Positions 8,135 through 17,748 of a stretch of 51,206 bases of DNA are shown piece after piece. Made by a program: the position numbers and the translations under genes. Below the pieces are notes generated by a model. The model was not told where the DNA came from. It worked only from the letters and a program-made list of their open reading frames with translations, and ran no database searches. This DNA is from a virus, in IMG/VR virus record IMGVR_UViG_3300036823_000047, positions 1 to 51,206 of that record; one strand, given 5' to 3'. Numbering within the stretch: the stretch's first letter is position 1; every line of letters starts with the position of its first letter.

Positions 8135-9069
8135 TGGCATACGGTGTTGGCGCAGGTGGCATCATGGGCGTCGCGCTGGAGACTGTCTCCGGTACGTACG
8201 TCGCTCCGGCCAAGTTCGTCCCGTTCAACAGCGAGAGTCTCCAGTATCAGCAGGAGACCAACTTCCGTCGAGTCATCCGCAACTCGCCTGACGTGAGCTA
8301 CGCCGTTCCCGGCAACGCTCACATCGAGGGCGAGATCGCCATGGATGCCCTCGAGGACATCCTGCCGTACTTCATGACTGCGTCTCGCATGGACGTCGTG
8401 AAGACTGGTACGACTCCGAACTGGATCTACACCGGTACTCCAAACGCTCTCGCCACGCCTGCCAAGACCATGTCGGTCACGATCATTCGTGACGGCATCG
8501 TCTACGGTTACGTTGGGTGCGTCATCGGCAACTTCACCTTCGGCATCGACGACGGCACGATGACCTACACGGTCAACATCCAGGGTGCTGACGAGGCTGT
8601 CCAGACGGCACCTGGTTCGGTCACCTGGCCTACGACCACTCCGTACGGCATGGGTCAGTACAGCATCGAGATCCCCACGGGCACTCCGGTCACCGACGCT
8701 GACACCTTCGAGTTCCAGGTCGAGGACAACGCCGAGCCGCAGTACCGGCTGAAGAACCCCACACGTGGCGCGAACTTCGTCAAGTTCGGTGAGCGCGAGG
8801 TCACGCTCACGATGGACCGTGACTTCCAGTCTCGGACTGACTACGACGCCTTCAAGGCGATGACGTCGCAGACCATCACGCTGACGGCCAGCAAGGGCAC
8901 GAACAACAGCGTTTCGATCCTCGCGCCGGTGTCGATCAAGGACACCTACGAGGTGAACCTTAGCGGCCAGGGCGACCTCGTTCGTGCATCGATCGCATAC
9001 CAGTGCCTCGTCGGACCATCGACGGCTTCGTACACGATCGTCGTGAAGACGCAAGAGTCCCTCACCTAG
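8134..9069 (+). CDS. Major tail tube protein
   Basis: 311 residues. N-terminus GGIMGVALETVSGTYVAPAK and core strands such as SPDVSYAVPGNAHIEGEIAM are typical of siphoviral tail tube proteins of the Phage_tube_2 type. The C-terminal third may carry an extra Ig-like surface domain. It is followed by a strong terminator, then by a new promoter for the chaperones, the usual way of making much tube protein and little tape measure. Confidence 0.8.
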   Translation: MAYGVGAGGIMGVALETVSGTYVAPAKFVPFNSESLQYQQETNFRRVIRNSPDVSYAVPGNAHIEGEIAMDALEDILPYFMTASRMDVVKTGTTPNWIYTGTPNALATPAKTMSVTIIRDGIVYGYVGCVIGNFTFGIDDGTMTYTVNIQGADEAVQTAPGSVTWPTTTPYGMGQYSIEIPTGTPVTDADTFEFQVEDNAEPQYRLKNPTRGANFVKFGEREVTLTMDRDFQSRTDYDAFKAMTSQTITLTASKGTNNSVSILAPVSIKDTYEVNLSGQGDLVRASIAYQCLVGPSTASYTIVVKTQESLT

Positions 9070-9076
9070 CATGGAG

Positions 9077-9118
9077 ACCCGGGGCGTGTGGAGTCTCGTA
9101 CAATCCACTCCCCCGGGT
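9077..9118 (+). terminator. Hairpin terminator after tail tube gene
   Basis: Stem ACCCGGGG/CCCCGGGT extended by GTGGA/TCCAC, ending in TTT. It includes one copy of the repeated CGTGTGGAG motif (9085-9093), here used as part of a short hairpin rather than a long one. Confidence 0.7.
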
Positions 9119-9123
9119 TTAAC
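9085..9123 (+). repeat. Control repeat 1: CGTGTGGAG ... GTTTAAC
   Basis: CGTGTGGAG at 9085 and GTTTAAC at 9117, start-to-start distance 32 bases. It is one of six intergenic sites with this arrangement and lies just upstream of the promoter at 9163. Confidence 0.65.
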
Positions 9124-9162
9124 ATGGTTAATCGCCCTCATCGGAATTTCGTCCGTTGGGGG

Positions 9163-9192
9163 TTGCTTTAACATTGTGATCCAAGGTATAAT
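9163..9192 (+). promoter_or_regulatory. Promoter for the tail chaperone/tape measure operon
   Basis: TTGCTT, 18-base spacer, TATAAT, then CAAGCATAAG. It resembles the promoters at 3239 and 47518 (the latter also shares ATTGTGATC in its spacer). Confidence 0.65.
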
Positions 9193-9223
9193 CAAGCATA
9201 AGAGACCAGTGGAGGGTCACGAA

Positions 9224-9586
9224 ATGCCTGTAGCAGTTGTCCAGAGTGAGGACCACCGGGAAGAGCTGAAGACGCTCCCTGGTGGTTACGTGGTCATCCG
9301 CGAGATGACCTACGGAGAGCGCATTACTCGGCAGAGCCTCATGGGTGCCATGAAGGTTCTGAAGGACGTTAAGTCGGACTACGCCGGCGAGATCTCGATG
9401 GCGACGGAGAAGATGACTCTCTGGGACTTCTCCCACCTCATCAAGGAGCACAACCTCCAGGACGCCGACGAGCGACTGCTCAACTTCCAGAACGTCCAGG
9501 ATGTTCAGAAGCTGTCCTCGAAGGTGGGTGACGAGGTTGGTTCCCTGATCGACAAGTGGAACAGCTTCGAGGACGAGGGAAACTAA
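9224..9586 (+). CDS. Tail assembly chaperone, short form (gpG-like)
   Basis: 120 residues from the ATG at 9224 with GGAGGG upstream. It binds the tape measure during tail assembly and is absent from the finished tail. The sequence is charged, with LPGGYVVIREMTYGERITRQ near residue 20, as in actinobacteriophage chaperones. The last codons GAG GGA AAC TAA form the slip site for the longer product. Confidence is raised by the slip site, the position between tube and tape measure, and the overlapping second frame. Confidence 0.8.
   Translation: MPVAVVQSEDHREELKTLPGGYVVIREMTYGERITRQSLMGAMKVLKDVKSDYAGEISMATEKMTLWDFSHLIKEHNLQDADERLLNFQNVQDVQKLSSKVGDEVGSLIDKWNSFEDEGN
9577..9583 (+). promoter_or_regulatory. 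Programmed -1 frameshift site GGGAAAC
   Basis: G GGA AAC in the frame of the short chaperone, one codon before its TAA. This is a textbook X XXY YYZ heptamer. A slip of one base back opens a frame running to 9831. Confidence 0.85.
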
Positions 9587-9831
9587 TACCGCGGCTCAGG
9601 GCATCTATTGTCCTGGACCGCCCCGCTGACAGTGATGCAGTTGAAGTCCTGAACCTCTACCACTTCTGCAAGTTGTTCCATGCTCTACCAAGTAGTGGTG
9701 GCGTATTGGATCAGCCGTTCAAGGTGATGATCCTCTTCGAGGCAATCAGCGCTGCAGAGTCTGAGAGGGATATTCTGGAAGAGGCGCGTCGCAAGCGAGA
9801 GGCGAAACAAAGTGCCGGCAACCGTTCGTGA
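9583..9831 (+). CDS. Tail assembly chaperone extension (gpGT-like, by -1 frameshift)
   Basis: Read only after a -1 slip at 9577-9583, giving a fusion of about 202 residues with the upstream frame. The extension is helical (VLNLYHFCKLFHALPSS, then ESERDILEEARRKREAK), as expected for the T domain that links the tape measure to tube subunits. It overlaps the tape measure start by 20 bases. No good ribosome site serves the in-frame ATG at 9556, which argues against independent start. Confidence 0.8.
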   Translation, partial: LIPRLRASIVLDRPADSDAVEVLNLYHFCKLFHALPSSGGVLDQPFKVMILFEAISAAESERDILEEARRKREAKQSAGNRS

Positions 9832-12800
9832 CATCCTTCTTATGATCCGTGCGAAAGATGATGCAACACGGTCGCTGAACTCTGTCTCAAGCTCCATGCG
9901 CCGTGCCTCGTCCCAGGCACAAGCAGCAGGAGCACGTGCGAACGCTGCAGCTCTTCGAGCAGCTGCACAGCAGGGCCGCGTCAATGGTATGACAAACCAG
10001 CAGGTCGCGGCCCTGCGTCAGAACGCTACTGCGTGGGAGAACCACGCACGTGAGATCGAACGTGACAACAGTCGTATGCAGGAGATGGGTCAGACCATCT
10101 CTGGTGTAGGCCAGCTCATGACTACTGCTGGGCTAGGCATCGCTGCTGCAGGCGCTGTTGGCGTTGTCGCACTGGGTAAGACTGTAGGTGCGGCAGAAGA
10201 GTGGGACCGTCAGGTACGTCTTACTTGGACGCAGGTCGATAAGAAGTACAAGCCCTCGCTCCAGGCTCTTGGTGACATCGGTATTGATGTTGCCAAGAAG
10301 GTGGCAGTCCCATTCGATCAGATCCAGACGGCCTTGTTCGACATCTTCTCATCGATGGACGTTAGCCTCCCGCAGGCACAGAGCCTGATGATGTCATTCT
10401 CTAAGGCAGCCGTTGCTGGTCAGACTGATGTGCAGACGGCGTCTCGTGCAACCATTGGTCTGATGAACACCTTCGACGTACCTATCAAGGACGTCAACAA
10501 GGTTCTGAACTCTCAGTTCGAACTTGTCAAGGAAGGTGTCGGTACCTACGAGGAGTGGGCTAAGACCCTCGGTAACGTTTCACCTTCGGCTCGACGCGCT
10601 GGCCAGTCTATGGACACCATGATGGCTGCGCTCGCTACTGCTACTCGTCAAGGTATGACAGCCGCTCGGGCATCGACTTCAGTCGCACGTGCCTTCGACG
10701 CGATGTCGAATCCGAAGACAGAGAAGAACCTTCAGGCACTGGGTATTGCCACACGTGATGCCAAGGGGCAGTTCCTTCCCATGGTTGATGTGCTCGGCAA
10801 GTGGAAGGCACAACTTGACAAGCTGCCTGAGAAGGATAAGGTCAAGGAGATCCTTGACGTTATGAAGGGTGCTGGCGGCACCATTGAGGCGCGCCGCTTC
10901 CTTCAGAACATCCTCCTCACCAAGGGAGGCTTGGGCCTCTTCCAGACTGAGCTCAAGGCGTTCTCCACAGACAAGGACGCCTTCAAGCGTGGCTACAATG
11001 AGATGGCAGGCTCTGTCGCTTCGCAGACCACGTTGCTCAACAACGGCTGGCAGACTCTTAAGGTCACTGTTGGACATGCTCTCACTCCTGTTCTTCTTGA
11101 CCTAGTCAAGAAGGGTCAGAAGCTGATCGACTGGTTCAATAATCTTCCTGCACCTGTTAAGGAACTAATCGCGAAGCTTGCTCTCCTTGCATCTGTGCTC
11201 CTGATCATTAGTGGTGCTGCCACGATCATCGTAGGTGCACTACTTGCACTGGCTGGAGCAATCGCCGCAGCAGGTACAGCCATTCTTCCTGTCCTGGCTG
11301 GTATGACTCTTCTTGGCGGTGCCTTCGTCGCTATCGGTGGGGCGATCGCAGGCTTCGTCGCTCTAATGGTGCTGGCATGGCAGAAGAGTTCAAACTTCCG
11401 TGGCATGCTCCACGACATCTGGAACGATGTTAAGACGGATGCTGGTGTCTTTGTCGACGCTGGTAAGAAGATCTGGTCAGCAGCTCAGGCACAGATCGTT
11501 CCTGCTTTGAAGAATGTCTGGACAGTCATCGACCAGCAGTACATCCCAGCCATTCGTGATGCGATCAAGTGGATGCAGGATCATCTGCTTCCAGTCTTCC
11601 AGGCCATTGCAGCGTACGCCGAAGCACGTATCATTCCAGCGTTCAACCAGATCAAGGACGTCATCAACAACGATGTCGTTCCTGCACTGAAGTTAATGGT
11701 GGCCTGGTGGAACCAGAATAAGTCCACTCTCGTGCCACTCATCAACATGTTCCTGATGTTCGTCAAGATTCTCGGTGGTGTCGTTGTTGACGTCATCGTA
11801 GGCTTGATCACCTGGATTGCCATCATCATCAAGGTGCTTAGTGGCCTGAGCTACTACGTTCAGACACTTGCCAACGACTTCAAGAACCTTGTTACTGCAG
11901 GCATTAACCTTGTCATCGATACGTTGACACGACTGTACAACACCATCAAGGACGTCATCAAGTGGTTCAAGAGTCTTGGTGATGGTGCTGAGAGTTCCTG
12001 GAAGAAGGTGCCTAGTGTCTTCCGTAACGGCATCGGAACCATCAAGGGCATGTTTAGTAACTCCGGCAGTATGTTGTTCGGTGCAGGACAGAACATCGGA
12101 CAGGGTCTTGCGAACGGCGTCAACAGTAAGCTCGCAGCTGTACGTGCTGCAGGTACGGCAATTGGTAATGCCGTTGCTGCTGCTACACGCGCTTCACTGG
12201 ATGAGCACTCACCGTCAAAAGTGTTCAAGGATATCGGTGCCAACATCGTTCGCGGTCTGACACTCGGTGTCTCGACTGGTGGTACGCAGAAGCAGTTGTC
12301 TACGGCGTTGTTCAACTTGTCACGAAGTGTGATCAACTCCATCGACGCTGCTAAGGTCTCGAAGTCGCTTTCCAAGAAGCAGAAGAAGGCCATGACGAGT
12401 AAGTGGCAGACGCGTTTGTCTTCCACTACCAAGAAGCTGAACTCGCTCGAGAGCAAGCGTACAGCTCTCCAGACCAAGTTGGCTGCGGCACAGAAGAGTG
12501 TGAACGATCAGATCAAGGTTCGTAACGATCTGGCCTCCAGCATCACTGACTCGCTCAGCAAGCAGACTGACCTTACCACTCTGGATGTGAAGTCGCAGAA
12601 GAGTGCCACGTCGATGGCTGCAGGGTTGAACACGCGCTTGCAGGCACTCAAGACGTTCCAGGCTAACTTGCTCAACTTGTCCAAGCGAGGACTTGACAAG
12701 CAGACGATCGCAGACCTTGCATCGCAGGGCGTTGACACTGCAGGTGCGATCGTCCAGACGCTCGTCAATGGTAGCAACGGTGATCTGCAGCAGATCAGTA

Positions 12801-13258
12801 AGATCCAGGGGCAGATCCGTTCGATCGCTAGCCAGACGGGTACTAGCGTAGCAGGTAGCCTCTACAACGCAGGTATCCAGGCAGCGCAGGGTCTGGCTAA
12901 GGGCTTGCAGAGTCAGATCGCGAACATCACCAAGCAGATGACTAGCATCGCCAACGCGCTTGTGAAGCAGATCAAGAAGGAGCTGGGTATTCACTCGCCT
13001 TCAAAGGTCATGCACGCGATCGGTGTGAACACTGCTAAGGGCTACGTCAACGGTTACACTCAGCACATGAATAAGAAGCTGGGCACTATGACGGGTGGTC
13101 TGATCCCGAGTCGCCTCGGTGGTACGTCTTCGGTGGGCTACATGGGCTCGAGTGTCAATAAGGTGTACAACCAGAACATTAACGTCCACACGCAGGAGAT
13201 CGATCCGCGTAAGACGTCCGCGCAGCTCGGTTGGGAACTTATGGGGAAGGTGGGCTAA
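9812..13258 (+). CDS. Tail tape measure protein
   Basis: 1148 residues, GTG start with GAGAGG upstream. It sets tail length and travels with DNA into the cell. Residues ~75-330 form the conserved tape measure core with RAGQSMDTMMAALATATRQG. Residues ~435-520 hold several hydrophobic spans, likely for membrane penetration. Two copies of the SPSKV motif (HSPSKVFKDIG near 800, HSPSKVMHAIG near 1065) are common in these proteins. A coiled coil lies near 850-910. The segment around 560-680 has repeated WNDV/AWW patterns. Length would correspond to a tail of roughly 170 nm by the usual rule; that number is inference. Confidence 0.9.
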   Translation: MPATVRDILLMIRAKDDATRSLNSVSSSMRRASSQAQAAGARANAAALRAAAQQGRVNGMTNQQVAALRQNATAWENHAREIERDNSRMQEMGQTISGVGQLMTTAGLGIAAAGAVGVVALGKTVGAAEEWDRQVRLTWTQVDKKYKPSLQALGDIGIDVAKKVAVPFDQIQTALFDIFSSMDVSLPQAQSLMMSFSKAAVAGQTDVQTASRATIGLMNTFDVPIKDVNKVLNSQFELVKEGVGTYEEWAKTLGNVSPSARRAGQSMDTMMAALATATRQGMTAARASTSVARAFDAMSNPKTEKNLQALGIATRDAKGQFLPMVDVLGKWKAQLDKLPEKDKVKEILDVMKGAGGTIEARRFLQNILLTKGGLGLFQTELKAFSTDKDAFKRGYNEMAGSVASQTTLLNNGWQTLKVTVGHALTPVLLDLVKKGQKLIDWFNNLPAPVKELIAKLALLASVLLIISGAATIIVGALLALAGAIAAAGTAILPVLAGMTLLGGAFVAIGGAIAGFVALMVLAWQKSSNFRGMLHDIWNDVKTDAGVFVDAGKKIWSAAQAQIVPALKNVWTVIDQQYIPAIRDAIKWMQDHLLPVFQAIAAYAEARIIPAFNQIKDVINNDVVPALKLMVAWWNQNKSTLVPLINMFLMFVKILGGVVVDVIVGLITWIAIIIKVLSGLSYYVQTLANDFKNLVTAGINLVIDTLTRLYNTIKDVIKWFKSLGDGAESSWKKVPSVFRNGIGTIKGMFSNSGSMLFGAGQNIGQGLANGVNSKLAAVRAAGTAIGNAVAAATRASLDEHSPSKVFKDIGANIVRGLTLGVSTGGTQKQLSTALFNLSRSVINSIDAAKVSKSLSKKQKKAMTSKWQTRLSSTTKKLNSLESKRTALQTKLAAAQKSVNDQIKVRNDLASSITDSLSKQTDLTTLDVKSQKSATSMAAGLNTRLQALKTFQANLLNLSKRGLDKQTIADLASQGVDTAGAIVQTLVNGSNGDLQQISKIQGQIRSIASQTGTSVAGSLYNAGIQAAQGLAKGLQSQIANITKQMTSIANALVKQIKKELGIHSPSKVMHAIGVNTAKGYVNGYTQHMNKKLGTMTGGLIPSRLGGTSSVGYMGSSVNKVYNQNINVHTQEIDPRKTSAQLGWELMGKVG

Positions 13259-14110
13259 GTGGACTCGTTCTCCTATCAGTTGGATGACAACGGCATCGTT
13301 CTCAATCCAACTAGCCAAGTCACTCCCTTCGTGGACATCACTACGATTCAGGGGATCGACAGTCCTGAGTTCCGTAGTACTGAGCGTGACCATGAAGGTG
13401 CTGACGGTGGCTTCTTGGATGCAGAGTTCGAGAAGATGCGAACGATCATCCTGGAAGGACAAGTCATTGGAGGTGACGATAGTGTCGAATCCCTCCTAGA
13501 CCAGCTGAAGGCTAACTGGTCTCCTCGACGGTCCACGATCCCATTCTACTACTCACATCCAGGAGCAGGCGATCGAGTTGTCTTCGTCAAGCCTCTTGGT
13601 GTCAAGTTCGACTACACCACACTCCGTCGAATCGGATCGTGCGATGTTCAGTTCACCTGCGAAGCTGAAGACCCCATCATCTACGACGCAGCTCTCCAGA
13701 CCTTCAACTTGGGTCAGGGTCTCGCGATCACCAATGGTTTCGGATTCAGTCTCGGCTTCAGCTTTGGATTTGGTAGCTCCGTCGACCCGAACCAGTCGAA
13801 CGTATTCAATGGTGGCAATCGCCCTGCTCCAGCCATCATTACGATTCCTGGGCCTGTAAGCGATCCAGTAATCTTCAACGACACCACTGGCAACACGCTA
13901 TCGTTCGACATCGATGTGTCTGCCAGTGATACGTTGGTCATCAACTTGTTCTACAGGACAGTGAAGCTCAACGGCACGGCATCTCGACGGAGTACTCTAC
14001 TCGAGCCTGACTGGTTCCTCTTGGCTCCTGGGGATAACTTCCTACGCTACCGGGCATCGACTGCTGGTGGTCCTGCAGCAACTGTATCTTTCCGAAACGC
14101 CTGGAGGTAA
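13259..14110 (+). CDS. Distal tail protein (Dit-like)
   Basis: 283 residues, GTG directly after the tape measure stop. The order tape measure, Dit, Tal-like protein is standard. N-terminal beta-rich domain with GIDSPEFRSTERDHEGADG, a pattern typical of Dit proteins that close the tail tip. A Gly/Phe-rich linker (residues ~155-175) leads to a C-terminal beta-sandwich, perhaps a carbohydrate-binding module. It would form the hub for receptor-binding proteins. Confidence 0.7.
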   Translation: MDSFSYQLDDNGIVLNPTSQVTPFVDITTIQGIDSPEFRSTERDHEGADGGFLDAEFEKMRTIILEGQVIGGDDSVESLLDQLKANWSPRRSTIPFYYSHPGAGDRVVFVKPLGVKFDYTTLRRIGSCDVQFTCEAEDPIIYDAALQTFNLGQGLAITNGFGFSLGFSFGFGSSVDPNQSNVFNGGNRPAPAIITIPGPVSDPVIFNDTTGNTLSFDIDVSASDTLVINLFYRTVKLNGTASRRSTLLEPDWFLLAPGDNFLRYRASTAGGPAATVSFRNAWR

Positions 14111-14115
14111 CCTTT

Positions 14116-15234
14116 ATGGCTATCATCACTCCGCCCGGGTTCCTACAGAACGCCGGAAGCGTACACACCGCCGAGGTGATGCGTAACTCTCAGGCAGGCA
14201 TGCTCAATGGTGCCCGCTCGGCTGCTTCGCTCGTAGCGAGGGGAGGTGTTCACCCCGCACTGGGCGGACAGGCTGCAGTCACTCAGCAGGGTTCTCCCAC
14301 AATGGGCGTCACTGTTGCTACTGGCTCCATCTACGTTCCTGGAACCGAAGGCAGCTCGCAGGGTGTCTACAGCTGTGTCATTGGCAGCTCGACCAACCTG
14401 ACCGTGACTGCCTCGAGCCCTTCGCTGCCCCGCATCGATACTGTTTGTGCTACTGTTCGTGACTCTGCCTACAGTGGTGCGAACAACGACTGGATTCTTC
14501 AGGTCATCGCGGGTACGCCCAACGCTTCACCTTCAGCACCTGCTATCCCTGCTGACTCCATCGCGCTGGCGAACATTGCTGTCGCAGCAGCTGCCACACA
14601 GGTCGTGAATGCGAACATCTCCGATCTCCGGCAGTACATTGGTATGGGAATCATTCCTGTACGCAACGCTGCGGCTCTTCCAAACCCTGCCTACGAAGGC
14701 ATGTACGCCTACACGCTTGACACGAACATCATGTACTTCTACGATGGCGCGGCGTGGCAGCCCAACAGTGAGCGCTACAAGCCCGTCTGTAACGTCGTGC
14801 AGCAGGCAGCAGACATCCAGTCAGGCTGGACCACCGCCACAGTCACTGCTGTCAAGTTCGGTGCAGGTTCAGAGGTCCTCGACACCGACAGTGCACACGA
14901 TGTCACCACCAACAACTCCCGTATCCTCATCGGTGTGAAGCTTGGCTGGTGGCGAATCGGTGCAATATACTGCCCGGCTTCAAACGGTGCGACGACTTCA
15001 GTGCGTGCGGTCATCTATAAGAACGGTTCTCCAATTCCCGGATCGTTCAATGGTCTGCCTGCAGCCAACGTGTTCGTAGGTGTACCCACCGGCGAGATGT
15101 ATGTTCAGGCTACTTCTGGTACTGACTACATCGAACTGATGGGTTACCAGGCGGCTGCCAGCGGTACGATCGGAACTTCCGTCAGTGCTCCCTACGTTGC
15201 AAGCTCCATCTCAGCAACGTGGGAACGTCCCTAG
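14116..15234 (+). CDS. Minor tail protein, probable receptor-binding or baseplate part
   Basis: 372 residues with GGAGGT upstream. The first ~190 residues look like the upper baseplate/attachment domain found in many actinobacteriophages (PTMGVTVATGSIYVPGTEG, PRIDTVCATVRD). A short link with NIMYFYDGAAWQPN is a fibre motif. The last ~150 residues form a beta-rich domain like the C1q/TNF-type heads of fibres. It probably takes part in host recognition. Confidence 0.7.
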   Translation: MAIITPPGFLQNAGSVHTAEVMRNSQAGMLNGARSAASLVARGGVHPALGGQAAVTQQGSPTMGVTVATGSIYVPGTEGSSQGVYSCVIGSSTNLTVTASSPSLPRIDTVCATVRDSAYSGANNDWILQVIAGTPNASPSAPAIPADSIALANIAVAAAATQVVNANISDLRQYIGMGIIPVRNAAALPNPAYEGMYAYTLDTNIMYFYDGAAWQPNSERYKPVCNVVQQAADIQSGWTTATVTAVKFGAGSEVLDTDSAHDVTTNNSRILIGVKLGWWRIGAIYCPASNGATTSVRAVIYKNGSPIPGSFNGLPAANVFVGVPTGEMYVQATSGTDYIELMGYQAAASGTIGTSVSAPYVASSISATWERP

Positions 15235-15246
15235 CTAGGAGGTGAA

Positions 15247-15963
15247 ATGGGTAAGTCAGCAGTAGAGTGGAATGGTGTAGCAATGCTCACGCCCGGGTTG
15301 AAGAACCTGGGCAACCAGATCAATGAGTGGGCACCTGATCGGTTCGGTGACTCCGATGGAGCCGTCGGTGACTACGCCCACACGCAAGAGGATTCCGGAC
15401 ACAACCCGGATGACACTTCGCATCACAATGCGGAGTGGGATGGCGACAAGGACAACAAGCCTGAGATTCGGGCTATCGACGTCGACATCGATTTCAACAA
15501 CGGCTCCAACGCGCAGGCGCTCGTTGACCACATCGTTGGCCTGAGGCCTTCTTCAGTCCTTCGGTACGTCATCTACAACAAGCGCATCTACCGTGCAACG
15601 TCGGGCTGGCCCACTAAGGGCGAGGTCTACGACGGGCCGTCCGCCCACACCGAGCACGTCCACTTCTCCGGTGCGTACTCCGATGCATCGGACGAGAACA
15701 CGTCGTACAACTACAAGCTGGAGGAGATTCCCGTGGCACTGACCGCCGCAGACAAGCAGTGGCTCCTGGAAACCGTCGTCGATGCGGTCGAGGCCGCTGT
15801 CTGGAACCACATGGAGCTTGACCCTCTCTCGACGGCAACCCCGCAGGGCTCTGGTCGTACCGGTGGGTGGGTACGCATGATGGAGAAGCGTCGGTTCGAC
15901 ATGCAGGCCGACCTCGAGGCCAAGCTCGACGGCATCATGGCCGCAGTCACTCCGAAGGCCTAG
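15247..15963 (+). CDS. M15-like peptidoglycan peptidase (lysin)
   Basis: 238 residues with AGGAGGTG upstream. Candidate zinc residues follow the M15/DD-peptidase scheme: DSGHNPDD near residue 49, RAIDVDIDF at 75-83 and AHTEHVHFS at 133-141. It would cut peptide bridges in the host wall. A C-terminal helix from residue 160 may oligomerise or attach it to the tail. It sits among tail genes but is the only lysin I found, so it may serve as endolysin, as tail lysin, or both. The holin candidate lies 2 kb downstream. Confidence 0.7.
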   Translation: MGKSAVEWNGVAMLTPGLKNLGNQINEWAPDRFGDSDGAVGDYAHTQEDSGHNPDDTSHHNAEWDGDKDNKPEIRAIDVDIDFNNGSNAQALVDHIVGLRPSSVLRYVIYNKRIYRATSGWPTKGEVYDGPSAHTEHVHFSGAYSDASDENTSYNYKLEEIPVALTAADKQWLLETVVDAVEAAVWNHMELDPLSTATPQGSGRTGGWVRMMEKRRFDMQADLEAKLDGIMAAVTPKA

Positions 15964-15965
15964 TC

Positions 15966-17048
15966 GTGACCGAACTCCGTTACGTATTCGCCGATGCTCT
16001 TACTGGTAAGATCATCGACGAATTCCCCATGTTCAGTGTCTCTGTGAGCCTGTCAGTTGATACTGGGGAGTTCACGGGGTTCTTCGGACTTGACCAGTCT
16101 GGGTACGACAACGACCAGCTCATCTCAGCTTCAGTCCCCGGACGATCCTTTGTGATCGTTGAGTCTGAGAACCGTGTCATTTGGGGTGGGCTGGTCTGGT
16201 CTCGTACTTATCAGAGCCAGGCGAAGTCTGTGCAAGTCTACGCCAAGTCGTTGGATCAGTATCCAACCAAGAGGCTCATCCACACGGACTGGGACTTCAC
16301 AGACACTGACCCCCGAAACATCTTCCGTACGTTGTACATGGACATGCAGGCAGATCCATACAGCATCAGTGTTTCAATCCCTGCAGCGTTTGACAATGCG
16401 TCGATCATCGACTTTGACGTAGCAGCAAGTGAACTGAAGACCTACCGTAGTGTGTTCGATACATTGTCTACAGCAGCTGACAGTGGCTTCGAATGGACTA
16501 TTGACTGGCAGCGCGTAGGCAATGCGTACACACGTACCTTACGCGTTGGTAAGCCTCTCGGATCGCCCCTATCAGACAACAGCGTCGTATTCGAATACCC
16601 AGGCAACATCCTGAACTACTGGCGTAACGATACGATCGCTTCCGGAGGTACCGACATGTATGGTGTCGGTGCTGGAGAAGGTGACTCAATGCTTGTATCA
16701 CAGGTTGAGTACAGTGACCTTCTGGCTAACGGTTACCCCCGCCTGGAAGATCAGGTCAGCTTCAAAGACGTCGATGACATGACTGTCCTGGATGGACTCA
16801 CGAAGACGCAGGCTGACATCTACAAGGCTCCACAGCCGGTGTATTCGGTCCAGATGAAAGCAGACCGTGAGCCAGCATTTGGTGACTATGGACTCGGTGA
16901 CTTCTGCAAGTTGGTGCTGAAGGATCCTCTACACCCAGCTCCTGGGGTCACCTTCGCAACGCGCGTCCTGAAGTGGGACTACACACCGCCTTCAAGTTCA
17001 GATGTCGAGCAGGTACAGCTGAGCTTCCAGGGAGACGACAATGGCTAA
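15966..17048 (+). CDS. Tail protein, ReqiPepy6 Gp37-like (Tal-type)
   Basis: 360 residues from a GTG at 15966, two bases after the lysin stop; the longer frame upstream lies inside the lysin gene and its residues look like an Arg-rich shadow. The ELRYVFADALTGKIIDEFP start and SELKTYRSVFDTLSTAADS near residue 160 match the Gp37-like family of siphoviral tail proteins, which probably form the tail tip with Dit. It overlaps the next gene by 8 bases. Confidence 0.75.
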   Translation: MTELRYVFADALTGKIIDEFPMFSVSVSLSVDTGEFTGFFGLDQSGYDNDQLISASVPGRSFVIVESENRVIWGGLVWSRTYQSQAKSVQVYAKSLDQYPTKRLIHTDWDFTDTDPRNIFRTLYMDMQADPYSISVSIPAAFDNASIIDFDVAASELKTYRSVFDTLSTAADSGFEWTIDWQRVGNAYTRTLRVGKPLGSPLSDNSVVFEYPGNILNYWRNDTIASGGTDMYGVGAGEGDSMLVSQVEYSDLLANGYPRLEDQVSFKDVDDMTVLDGLTKTQADIYKAPQPVYSVQMKADREPAFGDYGLGDFCKLVLKDPLHPAPGVTFATRVLKWDYTPPSSSDVEQVQLSFQGDDNG

Positions 17049-17748
17049 CATCAAGCGGTTCAGGGAAACACCTGACCTGGTTACGAAGCTGGCCGACATG
17101 GAACGTCGACTGGCTCTCCTGGAGAACACTCGACGCATTGGGACAACTTCGATCGACTCAGGACGTCTTGTCGTCAACCAGGGTGACATCGTGTTCGTCG
17201 ACTCCGATGGTCATGCAACGATGACTCTCCAGCATGGTGACACACCTGTCATCCGGATGCTGCCAGGTACTCAGCCAGGGTACCACGCAGCACTGTTCGC
17301 CTGGGACTCTGGTGACTTCGGTGCCATATACGAACAGCACATCGAACAGCAGGATGGTACCAGGGATGGTGGAAAGCTTCTCCTTCAGAAGAATGCCGCC
17401 TACCTGTCACACCAGCCAGCAAGTGGTGCTGAAGCCTTCATCGCTGTAGGCGATCTGGGACTAGGTACGGAGCACTTCCGTCTTCGAGGCCGCTGGCCCT
17501 ACAACACAGGATACGACGAGCAGGATGCCATCATCTGTGGCTTCGATTCTTTCGGAGCAGGCTTCGGTGCGTCGAGCTACTCGTTCCCGTTTACCTTCGA
17601 CCAGGTACCCATCGTGATCTGCAACATCATGAACGCAGGCACAGCAGTAGCGTGGGACCTCTCAGCAGTCTCCACTTCGGGGTTCTCAGTGGCATGGGCA
17701 ACCGGTACTACTGCCAAGACGGTCATGTGGGTGGCGTTCAGGCGATGA
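17041..17748 (+). CDS. Minor tail protein
   Basis: 235 residues. The N-terminal 40 residues form a coiled coil (LVTKLADMERRLALLENTRR), typical of trimer-forming tail fibres. Beta-rich segments follow, with HFRLRGRWPYNT and a C-terminal strand SGFSVAWATGTTAKTVMW that resembles fibre head domains. It probably contributes to the host-contact part of the tail tip. The stop overlaps the next ATG (ATGA). Confidence 0.65.
   Translation: MANIKRFRETPDLVTKLADMERRLALLENTRRIGTTSIDSGRLVVNQGDIVFVDSDGHATMTLQHGDTPVIRMLPGTQPGYHAALFAWDSGDFGAIYEQHIEQQDGTRDGGKLLLQKNAAYLSHQPASGAEAFIAVGDLGLGTEHFRLRGRWPYNTGYDEQDAIICGFDSFGAGFGASSYSFPFTFDQVPIVICNIMNAGTAVAWDLSAVSTSGFSVAWATGTTAKTVMWVAFRR

Noticed and set aside
15867-15965. 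Longer start of the Gp37-like tail gene inside the lysin gene
   Set aside because: Arg/His-rich shadow sequence; the GTG at 15966 begins the natural domain directly.
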